DNA of 64,000 nucleotides, taken from Paulinella micropora. Taxonomy: Eukaryota; Cercozoa; Imbricatea; Euglyphida; Paulinellidae. The notes beneath the pieces were generated by a model that searched no databases, was not told the DNA's origin, and saw only the letters and a list, made by a program, of their open reading frames with translations. The stretch covers positions 175,001 to 239,000 of the forward strand of contig WBZZ01006424.1 of the NCBI GenBank assembly GCA_019918135.1, given 5' to 3'. The translations under genes were made by a program, and so were the position numbers. Below, one piece after another: positions 21,031 to 31,716 of this stretch (positions within the stretch are counted from its first letter, which is position 1; every line of letters starts with the position of its first letter).

Positions 21031-21342
21031 CTAACGAAATTTGACTGCTCCGCCTCGTTGCTTGCCGTATCCTTGTTTGGCCGCCGCCCTCGCTACACGA
21101 TCGGCATAAGGAACTCCGACATCACTAAGAAAAGTAGCACCCTTTGAAATCAATTGGTTCTTCTTGATAAACATATTAGCATCCAATATCGATTGTCCGA
21201 CTTTCTTCCAATTTACTTTCCCACCTGATTGTTTCTTTTTTCCTTTCGTCTTTCCTCCTTTCTGTGGCATACTGACTGGTGAAGGATTGTATCCTATGTT
21301 ATAACCTGATGGACTACTGATAATCACTGGTGAAACTTGCAT
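21031..21342 (-). CDS. Small Gly/Lys-rich protein, possibly core or minor virion protein
   Basis: 103 residues from ATG at 21342. A Ser/Pro/Tyr-rich start (SPSGYNIGYNPSP) is followed by KGGKTKGKKKQSGGK, a central segment (WKKVGQSILDANMFIKK) and a GYGKQRGG tail. Its start directly abuts the stop of the ATPase gene, suggesting co-transcription. Size, basic charge and Gly-rich tail recall cleavable core or membrane-active proteins of adenovirus/PLV type, but that is inference; no motif proves it. Confidence 0.5.
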   Translation of the reverse strand: MQVSPVIISSPSGYNIGYNPSPVSMPQKGGKTKGKKKQSGGKVNWKKVGQSILDANMFIKKNQLISKGATFLSDVGVPYADRVARAAAKQGYGKQRGGAVKFR

Positions 21343-22203
21343 CTATATATAGTTCTGAAAAAAAATAATAATAATAAAATCATAAAATCGTTTATTGAAA
21401 TTTTGCCTCAGTTCGTCCGACGCAGCATCAACATACAAAAAGTTAAATCGTTCCTTGGTGGCATTATGATATTTTTGGATGAAGTATTCAAGGTCGTAGC
21501 CGAGGTGGAAATGTTTATAGACTAGTTCTATTTTATCAACACTCTGACCTGGAAAAATAAGGAGGTAGTCCAGCTGTTTAATTGCCTCAGTCTTAAGATC
21601 GTTTAGGTATTGCGAACTCATAATCACCTTACTTTTATGATGCCTATTTGTCTTCAACAGATCGCTCACGGACTTATCCCTTAAACCTGAGCCAAGGTCA
21701 TCTAGCACGAACACGACTTCTGGTGTAATGTATTTGCTCGGTCTTTCTGCTGGGGGTTCTTGCTCTTTCTTGTCCTCTTTTCCAAAGTATAAAAACTTCG
21801 GCTTCGGTTCTTCTTTACCTTCCTGAACAATTTCGCCTTCTTCTTGCTCCTCGTCTGGCTTATTGAGCTTGTCTAACTCGTAATCGATCACACTGTATCC
21901 ATCCGTTTTCAAATATGTGTATATCGCCATTGGGTTTCCCTTCTTCTTCAAGTGCTTCACCATTTCTTTGTAAATGTGGTCCTTGTGTATTGTGCTGGCA
22001 ATAATAACAATACGGGTCTTTTTGTCTGTCGTTCGTTTCAGGATTTCAAACAGTGCTGTCGTCTTACCACTCTTCTTGCGAGCGAGAAGAAAAATATTAG
22101 CGAACGATTCATCAAATAACTTATATCCTTTAGCCAACTTGTCTCCATCTCCGTTTTGCTTAACTGGTCTAACTCGTAATACTATATCGTTAATTTTTTC
22201 CAA
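21343..22203 (-). CDS. FtsK/A32-type DNA-packaging ATPase
   Basis: 286 residues. A P-loop ARKKSGKTTAL is at about residues 41-51 and a Walker B strand EVVFVLDDLG at about 163-172, followed by a conserved-looking sensor region (KVIMSSQYLNDL). An acidic insert with EEGEIVQEGKEE sits between. Enzymes of this family pump viral DNA into capsids and are a hallmark of PLVs, virophages and nucleocytoviruses. The first Gly of the P-loop is Ala. No ATG opens the frame: the first codon is TTG at 22203, just after an A8 run, so an indel there may have removed the true start. Confidence 0.8.
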   Translation of the reverse strand: MEKINDIVLRVRPVKQNGDGDKLAKGYKLFDESFANIFLLARKKSGKTTALFEILKRTTDKKTRIVIIASTIHKDHIYKEMVKHLKKKGNPMAIYTYLKTDGYSVIDYELDKLNKPDEEQEEGEIVQEGKEEPKPKFLYFGKEDKKEQEPPAERPSKYITPEVVFVLDDLGSGLRDKSVSDLLKTNRHHKSKVIMSSQYLNDLKTEAIKQLDYLLIFPGQSVDKIELVYKHFHLGYDLEYFIQKYHNATKERFNFLYVDAASDELRQNFNKRFYDFIIIIFFQNYI

Positions 22204-22296
22204 GAGCCTTTTTTTTCAAAAAACCTCCTACAACCTCAAAAAACTATATATAGAAAAATATATTTTTTGTTTTAATCGCTTACCACAACGGAGGGT

Positions 22297-22314
22297 GCGG
22301 GGGCTTGCCCCTGC
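22297..22314. terminator. GC hairpin after a PLV gene
   Basis: GCGGGGGC-TT-GCCCCTGC forms an 8-bp stem with a 2-base loop in otherwise AT-rich sequence. It lies 5 bases after the stop of the minus-strand gene ending at 22319, as expected of a transcription-end or mRNA 3' hairpin. Confidence 0.5.
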
Positions 22315-22318
22315 TTTA

Positions 22319-22695
22319 TCAAGCCAAAAATTCTAAACAAGTAACAATTCTTCCGCCCAGTGCTTCAGTCTCAATATTGCCATTGTCCGTTTTAAGCACT
22401 TTAAAAGTGTATTGTCCGTCGGTCCAATTAATAATACCTAAGTTGTAGCTAAGATTGGAAATGTTTGCAGTGTTGCTATCAGCGAATGTGCCAATAATCC
22501 CAATGCGGTCCATATGAAGGATTTTTGTTTTCGTCTCAGCCAAATTATTCATATAGTGGATAAACTTAACATTCATTCTAGTTGGTGTAAACTTAAGTTC
22601 ATTTGAATGTTTTTGTCAAATGTCTTGCTACCATTAACCCCACCAGGAAAATCATTACTCAGAAAAATAATTTTTTGGTATTTATAGTCCGTCAT
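22319..22695 (-). pseudogene. Unknown small PLV protein, frameshifted
   Basis: ATG at 22695 starts MTDYKYQKIIFLSNDFPGG; after about 35 residues the reading moves to the next frame near 22585 and continues MNVKFIHYMNNLAETKTKI to GRIVTCLEFLA. The two pieces fit as one ~125-residue protein of beta-rich appearance. I do not recognise the family. The GC hairpin immediately follows its stop. Confidence 0.45.
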
Positions 22696-22696
22696 T

Positions 22697-22963
22697 GTGA
22701 TGCCCTCTACGTTACTGCTCATAATTTTTTTATTAATTAATATTTCTGCTCGGACCGCCTGTGATTTCTATTCACGGGTCAGCGAGAAAAAAAATGAAAG
22801 TTGTCTTCATTGTATTCAAAAAGGAATAGAAACAAAATTTAAATGCTCTTATAAACAAATGAGCGACTGGTGTGTGAGTTTTGATGAAGCCCTACCGTTA
22901 ATTTGCTCAAATGATGCTTCGTGGTATAAAATACATTTGTATGAATGCTCATTTCTTACTTGA
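22697..22963 (+). CDS. Small secreted Cys-rich protein
   Basis: 88 residues: hydrophobic signal peptide (STLLLIIFLLINISA, residues 4-18) followed by about eight Cys residues (including ESCLHCIQKG and KFKCSYKQMSDWCVSF). The pattern predicts a disulphide-stabilised secreted or luminal protein. It is divergent from the minus-strand gene starting at 22695 with no spacer, so they share a promoter region. No family is recognised. Confidence 0.5.
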   Translation: MMPSTLLLIIFLLINISARTACDFYSRVSEKKNESCLHCIQKGIETKFKCSYKQMSDWCVSFDEALPLICSNDASWYKIHLYECSFLT

Positions 22964-22984
22964 AGAAGGCGATGGAAGGCATAT

Positions 22985-23305
22985 TTAAATCAATAGTGTT
23001 AAAATACCTACATAAGTGTTGGCTACCTCACACGGTAAGTTCTTTTCAGATAGCCTCACGATACAAAGGGTTATAATGGCGATAATGATACCCATTTGAA
23101 ACAGATACTTAATAAGTCGGCTGTCAGTCGGTCTGTTTTTTATACAACAACAATTCCAGTTATCTTCCAATTCGTGCTCTATTTTTTTTTCCTCAGTCTT
23201 TAGTTCTACTTCAAGAACACGAGACTGTAATTCGGGAGTTAGTTCGCCATCCATATCCATAATAGGCGGTGGTCTGTGAAATCTAGTTGTATTATTGTTG
23301 GACAT
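22985..23305 (-). CDS. Small membrane protein
   Basis: 106 residues from ATG at 23305. Hydrophilic N-terminal two thirds with DWNC-type CCC cluster (NWNCCCIKNRP), then a transmembrane segment YLFQMGIIIAIITLCIV (about residues 67-83) and a short tail with a second hydrophobic end. Its 5' end overlaps the 3' end of the fibre gene, suggesting one transcription unit. Single-span membrane proteins are common in PLV genomes. The specific role is unknown. Confidence 0.5.
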   Translation of the reverse strand: MSNNNTTRFHRPPPIMDMDGELTPELQSRVLEVELKTEEKKIEHELEDNWNCCCIKNRPTDSRLIKYLFQMGIIIAIITLCIVRLSEKNLPCEVANTYVGILTLLI

Positions 23306-26300
23306 TGCAAAGCGTATTTGAAAAAACGACTGCTCGGATTTCTGCTAATTGGTTTGCTTGGTCTTGTAATATATTAAGTAAAGTTTTATTTTCTTTTTCT
23401 AAATTAGCTACCTTTTCTAATAACTCCTGTGTCGCCTTAACTATTGGTGCTATAAATTCAGCATAGTTTAATCCGTAATTGTTCCCTTCCATCATTTCTC
23501 CTTCTGGAGTTTCTTTACAACATTTTTCAAAACCTCCTATACAATGTTTCTTTTCTTCGCATAATAATTCTATGTCTTGAGCCATAAATCCGTGTTTTCT
23601 TTTTTCTTTTTTTTGGTCTGTTTTCCAGTAATAAGATTTTGGTTTCAATTTCATAATTAGGTCTAAACCTTCGCTATCTGTAATAATATTATCTGTTTCA
23701 AGGTTTTTGTCAGAAGGTTGAATTGTGCCGTTTGTGGCCCATACAGCAGTCCATTTATAACCAGATTGCCCTAATGCGAATTGGTCGTCGCTATCTGATC
23801 TAAGATAGCAATATTTACCAGCATATGAGTGAAAATACATTTCAATTGCTCTGTTATATGCTCCTCTGATTGTAAAAGTGGAAACACCCGCATTATCATT
23901 ATTTTAAAAAGTTATTGTGCCGTTAAACTTTGGACCATTACCACTCGCACTACTAGATTGGTTAATCGCAGAAAACTCAAGGCCATTACTATTGGTGTTT
24001 ACTCTATACATTGTTATAAATTCTCTGGAAGAGTTGTTAAATGTGCTCTTAACTTCTGTATTATTGATTCTGAATAATTTATTTGAAGCACCATAGTAAA
24101 ATATATGACTATCGGATGAAGTATTAACATTATATATTAATGTATTGTTAGCAATACCGAACCCAAAAAATGCCGTTGTAGAACCTGTTCCACCATCCCA
24201 TAAAACCAGTTTATTGTTTGCTAATGCACTTCTGTCTACAAATATTTTTTTACCAGCACCTACTACTATGTTATCACTCGTTGTTAATGTTGTTGTTGAT
24301 ACTCCAGCATTCGCAGTTATCGCCATACTCGCTGTTATTGTTTTTGTTGTTAATAAGCCAGATGTGCTATTGATGTCCATTGAGGTATTAAAGGTTATAT
24401 TACTTCCCACCGCTACTCCTGATGCATACTGAAAAAGGAGATTAGTTCCCTTAGTTATAATAAAATTTGAAGTAGCAGAACTTGACTTATCATTAGATGC
24501 TCCGTCCCAATAACAATCAAATTTCAATGCTATGTTGCTATGACCATTGTTAATTAATTGAAAACAAGGGTAATTCGGATCTAATGCTGTAAATGCTTGT
24601 ATATGTGGCCCTGCTACACCTGATGTTCCGTATAACTCTAATCCTCCTGTATATGCAGCGAATCCTCTTGTTGTTCTTCCTGCAATTAATGGTTTGTCTT
24701 GTGCTATTGTTATTTTATCACCCGTTGTTAATGTGGTTGTTGATATTCCCGCATTCGCGGTTATTAATCCTGTTGTATTGAGTGCTCCACCAATATTAAC
24801 AAATCTAAGACTAAAATCGCCCCCGATGAGAGGTGGGTTTGCACCCGTAGTTTCAATAAAAAGTTTATAACTTGATGTATTGTTTAACCCCGCACTATAA
24901 CCAAGATATACACAATATGAAGCGGTCCCGCTAGAGCCTGTTGCAGCATCCATTCCTATCGCCGTATTATGACTTCCTGTCGTATTACTACTTAATGCGA
25001 AAGCCCCGATTGCTGTATTGCGGTTTCCTAATGTATTATTGACCCCTGCCACTGCTCCTATGAAAGTATTTTCTTCTGCGGTCGTAGAAAGTTTTCCAGC
25101 CGTATAACCAACAAAAAGGTTGTAAAACCATCCTGTATTAATACCTGCTTGATATCCTATATAAAGATTGGTAGTTGCATCAGCTACTAATTCTATTAGT
25201 TCCTAATGTTAGTGAGTTTGCTGTTGCTAATCCTGATGTCGATAATGTTGTTGTTGATATTCCCGCATTTGCTTTAATTTCACTGCTAAATGTCTTGGTG
25301 CCTGCTATGGTTTGGTTTCCTGTTAGTTTCACATTTTGTAGGTCTAATGTATCTACATAACTTTTGTTTGCCCCGTCCGTTGCTAATGTAGGAGTTGCCA
25401 AGTTTGTAATTTTGTTGTTGTTTAAACTTAATGTTGTGCCAGATGCGGTCGCGATTACATTAGTTCCTGAATATAACTCTACATACGAACCAGTTATTTG
25501 TATCGGATAATAAGTCGCTGTTGCTGATTTCTGTGCTGCAATCATTCCTATTTTTATATCAAATGCAATTCCAATACCATCAAAAGAAGTAGGATTGGAT
25601 GAACCACTTACTTCTATTGTTGATATAAATTTTTTATTTCCTCCGATAGTTTGGTCTCCTGTTAGTTTAACCACCGAAAGATCAAGAACAGAAACATCAA
25701 TGCCGTCAACAAGATTTACATTTGTTATATTTTGATTCCCCATATTTAGTCCGCCTGTCATTTTGACGGTGCAGTCTAATCTCAGAAAGGGTGAAGTCGT
25801 ATTTCTCCATTGCCCCGTGCTATAAATAAGCAACTGATTGTCTGATGGTGTGCCTGTTATTGATACATCACTCAAAGCATCTATTGATTTATTACCTATT
25901 CTTGTGTCAAAGTCTGTATTTGCTCTCGCGGTTGTGTAATATAAATTAGTTCCCTCTTTTAAGTCTGCGGTTGTTTTAGCTGTGAGCAGTGTATCAAAGT
26001 CTGTATTAGCCCTTGCGGTGGTGTAATATAAATTAGTCCCCTCTTTTAAGTCTGCGGTTGTTTTAGCTGTGAGCCGTGTATCAAAGTCTGTATTAGCCCT
26101 TGCTGTCGTATAATATAAATTAGTTCCCTCTTTTAAGTCGGCGGTTGTTTTATTAGAAAATCTTGTGTCAAACCTTCCATCAGTATAGTATGAATTGGTG
26201 CCTTCTTTTAAGTCTGCGGTCGTTTTTGATAAAAGCCTAGCATCAAAATCTGTATTTGCTCTCGCTGTGGTATAGTATAGATTTGTTCCTTCTTTTAAGT

Positions 26301-26574
26301 CGGCAGTTGTTTTATTAGAAAATCTTGTGTCAAATCGTCCATCAGTATAATATAGATTTGTTCCTTCTTTGATGTCCGCAGTGCTTTTGGTAGCCAGTCG
26401 TGTATCAAATCGCCCGTCAGTATAATAAAGATTTATTGGGACGGCATCTTCTGGCACCCTGTCTGTATTTAAGCCGATAATATTAGTGTTCGTTATTAAT
26501 AAGTCTAAGTTAAGTATATTAAGACTATCAACGGCCAACTCATTAAGGCCTAATAAACTTTTGAATTGACTCAT
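23292..26574 (-). pseudogene. Fibre-like protein with S74-type C-terminal chaperone domain
   Basis: The gene starts at 26574 (MSQFKSLLGLNELAVDSLN). Residues of about 40-230 consist of at least six repeats of TADLKEGTNLYYT followed by FDTR. Next come beta-helix-like segments (QTIGGNKKFIST, GISTTTLTTGD) and a GNRNTAIGAFALSS repeat. The last ~150 residues (GLDLIMKLKPKSYYW, HGFMAQDIE, then a coiled coil) match the peptidase S74 / intramolecular chaperone domain, which trimerises fibres and then cuts itself off. Frameshifts lie near 25052-25190 and 23840-23904. Host attachment is the expected role. Confidence 0.75.
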
Positions 26575-26662
26575 TCACCAAAACCAGTGGAAGTATATAT
26601 TTTGGATAATAATTAATCCGATTAAAAATAATTTTTGGTTAAATATACAACCGAGACAAACA

Positions 26663-26779
26663 ATGCCGAGAGGTAATAGAGAGATCGCCATAAAGAACCT
26701 TGAAAAAGCGATTGTAATGAAGAAACAGTATGCAAGGCAGAGGAAGATTGAGAGGGCGAGGGAACTACTCGCGGAGTAA
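26663..26779 (+). CDS. Very small basic protein
   Basis: 38 residues (MPRGNREIAIKNLEKAIV, then KKQYARQRKIERARELLAE), a basic amphipathic helix. It diverges from the fibre gene and is followed after 12 bases by the next ORF. Similar tiny basic ORFs occur at 38567 and 38745. Confidence 0.4.
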   Translation: MPRGNREIAIKNLEKAIVMKKQYARQRKIERARELLAE

Positions 26780-26791
26780 GAGGCTAAAAAT

Positions 26792-27184
26792 ATGAAAGAA
26801 ATGAACGAAGACGAAAAGATGGACCACATTACTAAGAAGCAGTTGGCTAAGGATATGATTGACGGGACGGATGGTGAGTCGATTGAGGAAAGCAGTTCTG
26901 ATGAAGAGCATATTGAACGGGACTTTGTTGACCTCATTGTGGATAAAATATCCAAGATAAAAATTGAGACTAAGCAGAAGAAGGCAAAGAAAGTGGTAAA
27001 AAAGAAAGTGGAAGAAGAGAGAGAGGGCGACAGCGAAAGCGAAAGTGAGGAAGAAGAGGAAGAGCCTAAGCCTAAGAGAGGAGGGAAGAAGACTGGCAGT
27101 GTTAATGTCAATGTTTATACGGGACAACCAGAGAAGTCAACAAAAGAAAGTAATGATACATCTAAGATATGTTTAAAGTTTTAG
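26792..27184 (+). CDS. Acidic/basic low-complexity PLV protein
   Basis: 130 residues: charged start (MKEMNEDEKMDHITKKQL), an acidic SSSDEEHIERDF segment, a Lys-rich stretch (KKAKKVVKKKVEEE), Ser/Glu repeats and a C-terminal part (KRGGKKTGSVNVNVYTGQP). The last segment resembles flexible tails. No family is recognised. It is the last plus-strand gene before the copia insertion; its stop at 27184 lies about 100 bases before the LTR. Confidence 0.45.
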   Translation: MKEMNEDEKMDHITKKQLAKDMIDGTDGESIEESSSDEEHIERDFVDLIVDKISKIKIETKQKKAKKVVKKKVEEEREGDSESESEEEEEEPKPKRGGKKTGSVNVNVYTGQPEKSTKESNDTSKICLKF

Positions 27185-27288
27185 AAACCAAATGAGCACA
27201 AGCCTATTATAGAATCAGCGATTAAATTTTGATGCTTTACTGATTTCATATGTTTATTTTTTGCACCGATACATATTGAAGTAAGTAC

Positions 27289-27807
27289 ACTAGTAGACAT
27301 TAGTCTCCGGATACTTGAATAATCGTTTGCGCTGAGGCACTTTGATCAAAGGTTGAAGGAACAATAATGAATTTAATCAATGGTTAGAAACCAATAACTG
27401 AAACTCAATCTAATTTACCATAAATTTATAGTGAAATAAATACCACAAATTTATATACTGATCTTGTGGTCAGAAATTCAAGTGATGATTCAGTATGGGC
27501 CAATCTATACTAACTGGCAACTAATTGCGAATAACGGTAATATCAACGTAACGAATAATAATTATGATACGAAATATGAAAATGGTAATGAATATGATCC
27601 GGTCAAATATAAATGTTATGTCGTGAAATTGACCATAAAAGGTAACAATATATTAGGTAAATATTATTGCTTACTCTCCCCCTCGGCATAATATATATGT
27701 ATATGTATATTATCTTCAAGTTACTAACATGATTGGCCATATGAAAGTATATGTAAACTAGCGATTCATGATGATGAAGTATGATACATGTTAATGTTGC
27801 ATTAACA
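27289..27807 (-). repeat. LTR of copia-type element 1
   Basis: 519 bases that match 34878-35413 in inverted orientation at high but imperfect identity. On the minus strand it begins TGTTAATGCAAC at 27807 and ends near TCTACTAGTG at 27289. It lies just beyond the RNase H end of element 1, so it is the 3' LTR. Confidence 0.85.
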
Positions 27808-27918
27808 CTAAAAATGAAAGAAAAAAAATTCGTAAGCATCAAAGGATGCAGGTCTTTGCAGCGGTGTAGCAAGTCTGTTGAATAAATTCATCCTAAGTGT
27901 CTGTAAAAGCTAGAGGCA

Positions 27919-29507
27919 TTAAACCTCAAACTGCGGTAAAGCGTCCTTGAGCAACACCGTAAACTGTGCGACTAGTTCCAAGAAACGTGGCATCGGTAGT
28001 GACTTCGTCAGCATGTCCGCCAGATTGTCCTTCGTCGAAACGTGTCGTACGATCACTTCGCCAGCCCGTACTCGTTCTACCACGTAATGGTGTTTGAGTG
28101 CTAAGTGGCGCGTGCGATCAGTGGCCATGCCGTTCGTTGCGTTCAGGACCGCCCCCCGGTTGTCGTTATTGATAGTTGATGGCGTCGGCAACGGCATTCC
28201 AACGTCCTTGCACATATGCAATATCGCGATTGCTGTTCGGCATGTCGTTGAGTTGGCGATCGTTTCAGCATCCTGAGTCGATAGTGCGACTGTGGGTTGG
28301 TGCTTCGAACTCCATGCGATGGGCCCAGTCGTCATGTGCAGTTGGCCGGTTCTTGATCGTCGCGTGTACTCACATGCGCCCAAGTTGGCATCGGAATACG
28401 ATATAAGCTCGAAGCTGCGGGTCCGAAATGGGAAGAAAATCCCTCTAGGTGATCGCAGAAATCTGAGGATGCGAGCTATTGCTGAGCACGCCACGTCAGG
28501 CTTCTTTGATGCGAGTACCGCCGCGTGGTTGACCGCGTAGGTGATGGCCGGTTGAGTCTGAGTCGCAGGCCAGAGAAGGGCGCCAAGCAAGCGAGGGAGC
28601 GAGAAACGCCGAAGCATAGCTTCTTTGCTGGCTGGGGGAGGGTCAGTCGTCGCTGTAGGGGTAGCGACTGGCTTGGCTTCTTGGAAGTTGAAATCCCTAA
28701 GCATGCCCTTAATGTATTCATGCTGATGTATGACTATGCCCTCTGAAGTCCTAACAAACTGCAAGCCACAAAATGTTTTGACTTGTCCTAGGTCCTTCAC
28801 TCTAAATGAATGTTTCAGTTTGGTGAACAGGGCATTGTGCTCGTCTTTGGTATTATGAAACACGAGCAAGTCATCAGTGCGCAGGAGTAGATAGGGGGTA
28901 GTTTCTGTCTGCCTGTGACTGAAGGTAGGAAGAAAATGCATGGGTCTAATGTTGACTGTTTATATCCTATACTTCTCACATCAGTAGACACATGGTCAAA
29001 CCATCTTTGCCCTGCCTGGGGGGTTCCGTACAGTGCTTTCTTCAACAATAGAATCATTGAAGGGTCGCTTTTATTTTCGAACCCCTTAGGCGGAAAGGCG
29101 AAGGCAATGTCCTTCATATCTGCATGGGAATAGGCTTGTGAAAAGTCGAGGTGAGAGATCATGAGGTCATTGAACGCAGCATAAGATACTAGTAGCAAAA
29201 GAAATCTTGGTTGGGCGGTGGGGGAAGAGCATTCATATGGATTGTAATGAATGTATTCTTTCATCCTATTTCCTAAAGCTACTAGTCGCGATTTGTATTT
29301 CTCCTGACCTGTAGACTCATCTGTCTTTATGGCATCAACAAATGTTGTATGGACAGGAGGTACATTCGCTGTTATTGCTGCGGCTCGAGGTACCCATTGC
29401 AGTGCTTTGCATTCGAATAAACCTTGTAACTCGGCTAGTTGAGCAGTTTCTGAGGGTGTGACTTTATGGTTTTCTGTGGGATATGTAACACTCTTGTGAA
29501 CAAACAA
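27919..29507 (-). pseudogene. Reverse transcriptase and RNase H of copia element 1
   Basis: Frame 29507-28815 includes KSRLVALGNR, SHLDFSQAYSHADM, PPKGFENK and KKALYGTPQAGQRWF, typical copia RT blocks. A frameshift near 28900 leads to 28941-27919, which has TDDLLVFHNTKDEH (families read YVDDLL), LGALLWPATQTQPAI, the RNase H region with YSDANLGACEYTRRS, TQDAETIANS and DNRGAVLNATN, and ends with NLADMLTKSLP. The catalytic pair DD is present although Tyr-Val is replaced by Arg-Thr. Encodes the cDNA-synthesis enzymes of the element. Confidence 0.88.
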
Positions 29508-29878
29508 TAGCTGTCCTGTCCTAAGGCCTCCTCTTCCTCCTCCTCAAACTCATGAGCAAAAATAATGTGTGCGGTATGAGTGGGGTGGTTTGCTGGTGTT
29601 TGTTTCCTAAGCCTGGGCCCAGCAACTATGTTTGTTGAAGTTATTGCAGCACCATCCCATGTTTGTGGTATGCCCTTGTTACTACTCCATCTATCTGGTA
29701 GAGGGAATTGTGGTGCAGATGAAGAGTGTTGGGCTGGGTTTGATGTTGCTCTGTTGTGTTGTGTCGTTTGCCGAGGTGCTGTGTTCGTCTTTTTCTCTTG
29801 TGCAACCGTTGTTGCTGGAGTGGGAGCAAATGCATTTGGTGGGGGATGGAGTGAGCCAAAATATGGGCTTGGTTGCAC
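29435..29878 (-). pseudogene. Integrase-RT linker of copia element 1
   Basis: A Gln/Thr/Pro/Ser-rich 147-residue frame (TTVAQEKKTNTAPRQTTQHN), ending with an acidic segment (HEFEEEEEEALGQD). It sits between integrase and RT, where copia polyproteins carry a variable low-complexity linker. No domain. Confidence 0.5.
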
Positions 29879-29921
29879 GTAAAGACTTGAAGTGGCCTCG
29901 GTGGTGTGTGGGGTTGTCGTG

Positions 29922-30917
29922 TCATCGTCCAGTGTGTCGAGTGTGCTTTGTGAGGAATGTGGCAGTTGGTTTGTTGGCCACCAGCCACTGGGTGTGTTGG
30001 AGTCCTGAAATTGTGGCAGTTGGTCCTCGTTTTTCCACTTGACGGGTAGATGGTATGCTAGTGGTAGGCGAGGTGGAGGATGTTATGTTGTGCGACACTA
30101 GTAGTGGTTGCCAAGGTCGTGCAGTTATTTTGCATGTGTAGCCACGAGTCATTGTATCGAAACGAACATTACGTTTTTCTACTGTGGCTGTCTGTTTGGT
30201 GTCGTGAATGAGGATTTTATAGACTCGACGAAATATGTTGTAGCCAATGAGAGTACCTGGCACGGCGACAGGCTGTGCTTTCGTCGTTTCCATTTTCACC
30301 CAGGCGAGGCATCCGAAAGGTTGCACGAACGATTGCACAGGTTTTCGGCCCATACGCAATTCCCAAGGGGATTTGCCTTTGTCCTTACCTCTGCAAAGGG
30401 GCGTGACCATTCGTATGGCTAGTGTCGCTTTATGAGTGTCCTCCCAAAATGTGTTAGGCAGGCCTGCATCTAACTGTGCTGCTAGTGCGCGTGTGTCGTC
30501 TGTCCTATTCATTCTTTCAGCAAAGGGGTTCATGTTAGGCTCGTTACGTGTGGTGGTTTTGAGGATGATGCCGTGTTTGTCTGTATAGTCTTTTAGTACT
30601 TTAGAGACAAACTCGCCATCTGCTCTTATCTGCTTTAGTTTGTTGCCTGACTGTCGTTCAAAGAAAGCAAATATGCGTGTTAAATGTGGCATGTAAAGCT
30701 TAGCTTCGCGGGTAGGTGTGTAGAGGTCACAAGCAAACTTAGAGCGAGAACATGTCACTCCCCCTCTGTAGTAGTTACCGTATCTTGACATTACGGGGAA
30801 TGGGCCGCTGAAATCTATGTTGAGTGCTTCACCTTGCTTATATTCTAGGTCTAGATAGTTACCCTCTGTACATAGGGGGTTTGTTAGGTTTGCCCCTATT
30901 GCATCCATGACACGCAC
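29922..30917 (-). pseudogene. Integrase core of copia element 1
   Basis: The frame contains the RNase H-like integrase fold: NIDFSGPFPVMSRYGNYYRG (first Asp), KQIRADGEFVSK (second Asp) and NPFAERMNRT (Glu), followed by the region SPWELRMGRKPVQSFVQPFG and GTLIGYN. D, D and E of the catalytic triad are all visible. Integrase inserts the cDNA into host DNA. The frame overlaps the upstream protease/zinc-finger frame, indicating a frameshift near 30880. Confidence 0.88.
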
Positions 30918-31716
30918 GTACCAGACGCATCCAATCTTTGCCAGCGATTCGTCTGCCTACGCTCTTTGCAAACTCGTTCATTATGAGTGGGTTTGCATGC
31001 ATCAGAGCTCTGTGTAGGATCATTGGATCGTACGGTGCATGTGATCGGAGAGGATTGACTGACCATAATGCAAGGTCTGGTAGGTTGTCGATGGTTGCAG
31101 CCAGTGACAGTTGTTCTCTCTGCTTGTGCCTGTATGGTATATATCTTTGATGAGGGTCAAGTGGTGTCATTCCTGGCTTATCTAACTCGTATAGCAAGTG
31201 TGAATTGAGCCTCCCCCTTGCTAGTATGTTCTTCTTGTCAAGTGTTATGGGCTTGTCATAGATGAATACTTGACCATTTTGATGGATGATTGTTTTGTGC
31301 ATGTCATGGTCAAGGCGTGGGGTGGGAACAAGGTTGAATGGTAATGACGGCGATATGAGTGAGTTGGGAAATGACTGTTTAACCGATTGACCATAACGAT
31401 TGAGCCACGTCGGAGTGGCAGTAGCCCGCGTCCTCACCGGAAGCGGCTTACCAGATATGTTATTGAGGAAAGCCGGTTTCTCTTCGCGGATAGACTTGGG
31501 GTCGATAGGCGCCTTCTCATGGAATAGCCATCGGTTGCATGCGCTGTCGACCACGTCAGGGGATTGCCGTCGGCCATTAGCACATAGTTGACCATAGGGC
31601 GCTTGAGCTCTGCCCGTTCTAAGTCCATTGTCTCCTGCATCCATCTGTTGTATTCGTCCATGTTCTTGAACTCCAAATATTCCAGCTCTGGATGCCTGTT
31701 GACGTAGTATTGCCAC
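30859..31716 (-). pseudogene. Protease and GAG-pre-integrase zinc finger of copia element 1
   Basis: VVDSACNRWLFHE (about residues 55-67) occupies the site of the copia aspartic protease D-S-G-A; Gly is missing. The C-terminal part holds the HHCC finger of GAG-pre-integrase: LHRALMHANPLIMNE with two His, and CHGCNRGKPNK with two Cys. The frame overlaps 31434-32345, so the coding switched frames near 31500. These domains process the polyprotein and start the integrase. Confidence 0.75.

Larger units (their letters stand above)
20410..27186. mobile_element. Polinton-like virus remnant, left segment
   Basis: GC content falls abruptly at about 20410. The segment carries a packaging ATPase, a fibre-like gene and several small virion-type proteins, mostly on the minus strand. 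It ends at about 27186 against a copia-type element. Genes on the right segment (38.5-46.0 kb) complete a PLV-like gene set, so the two were probably one element split by later insertions. No terminal inverted repeat, integrase or penton gene is seen. Confidence 0.75.
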
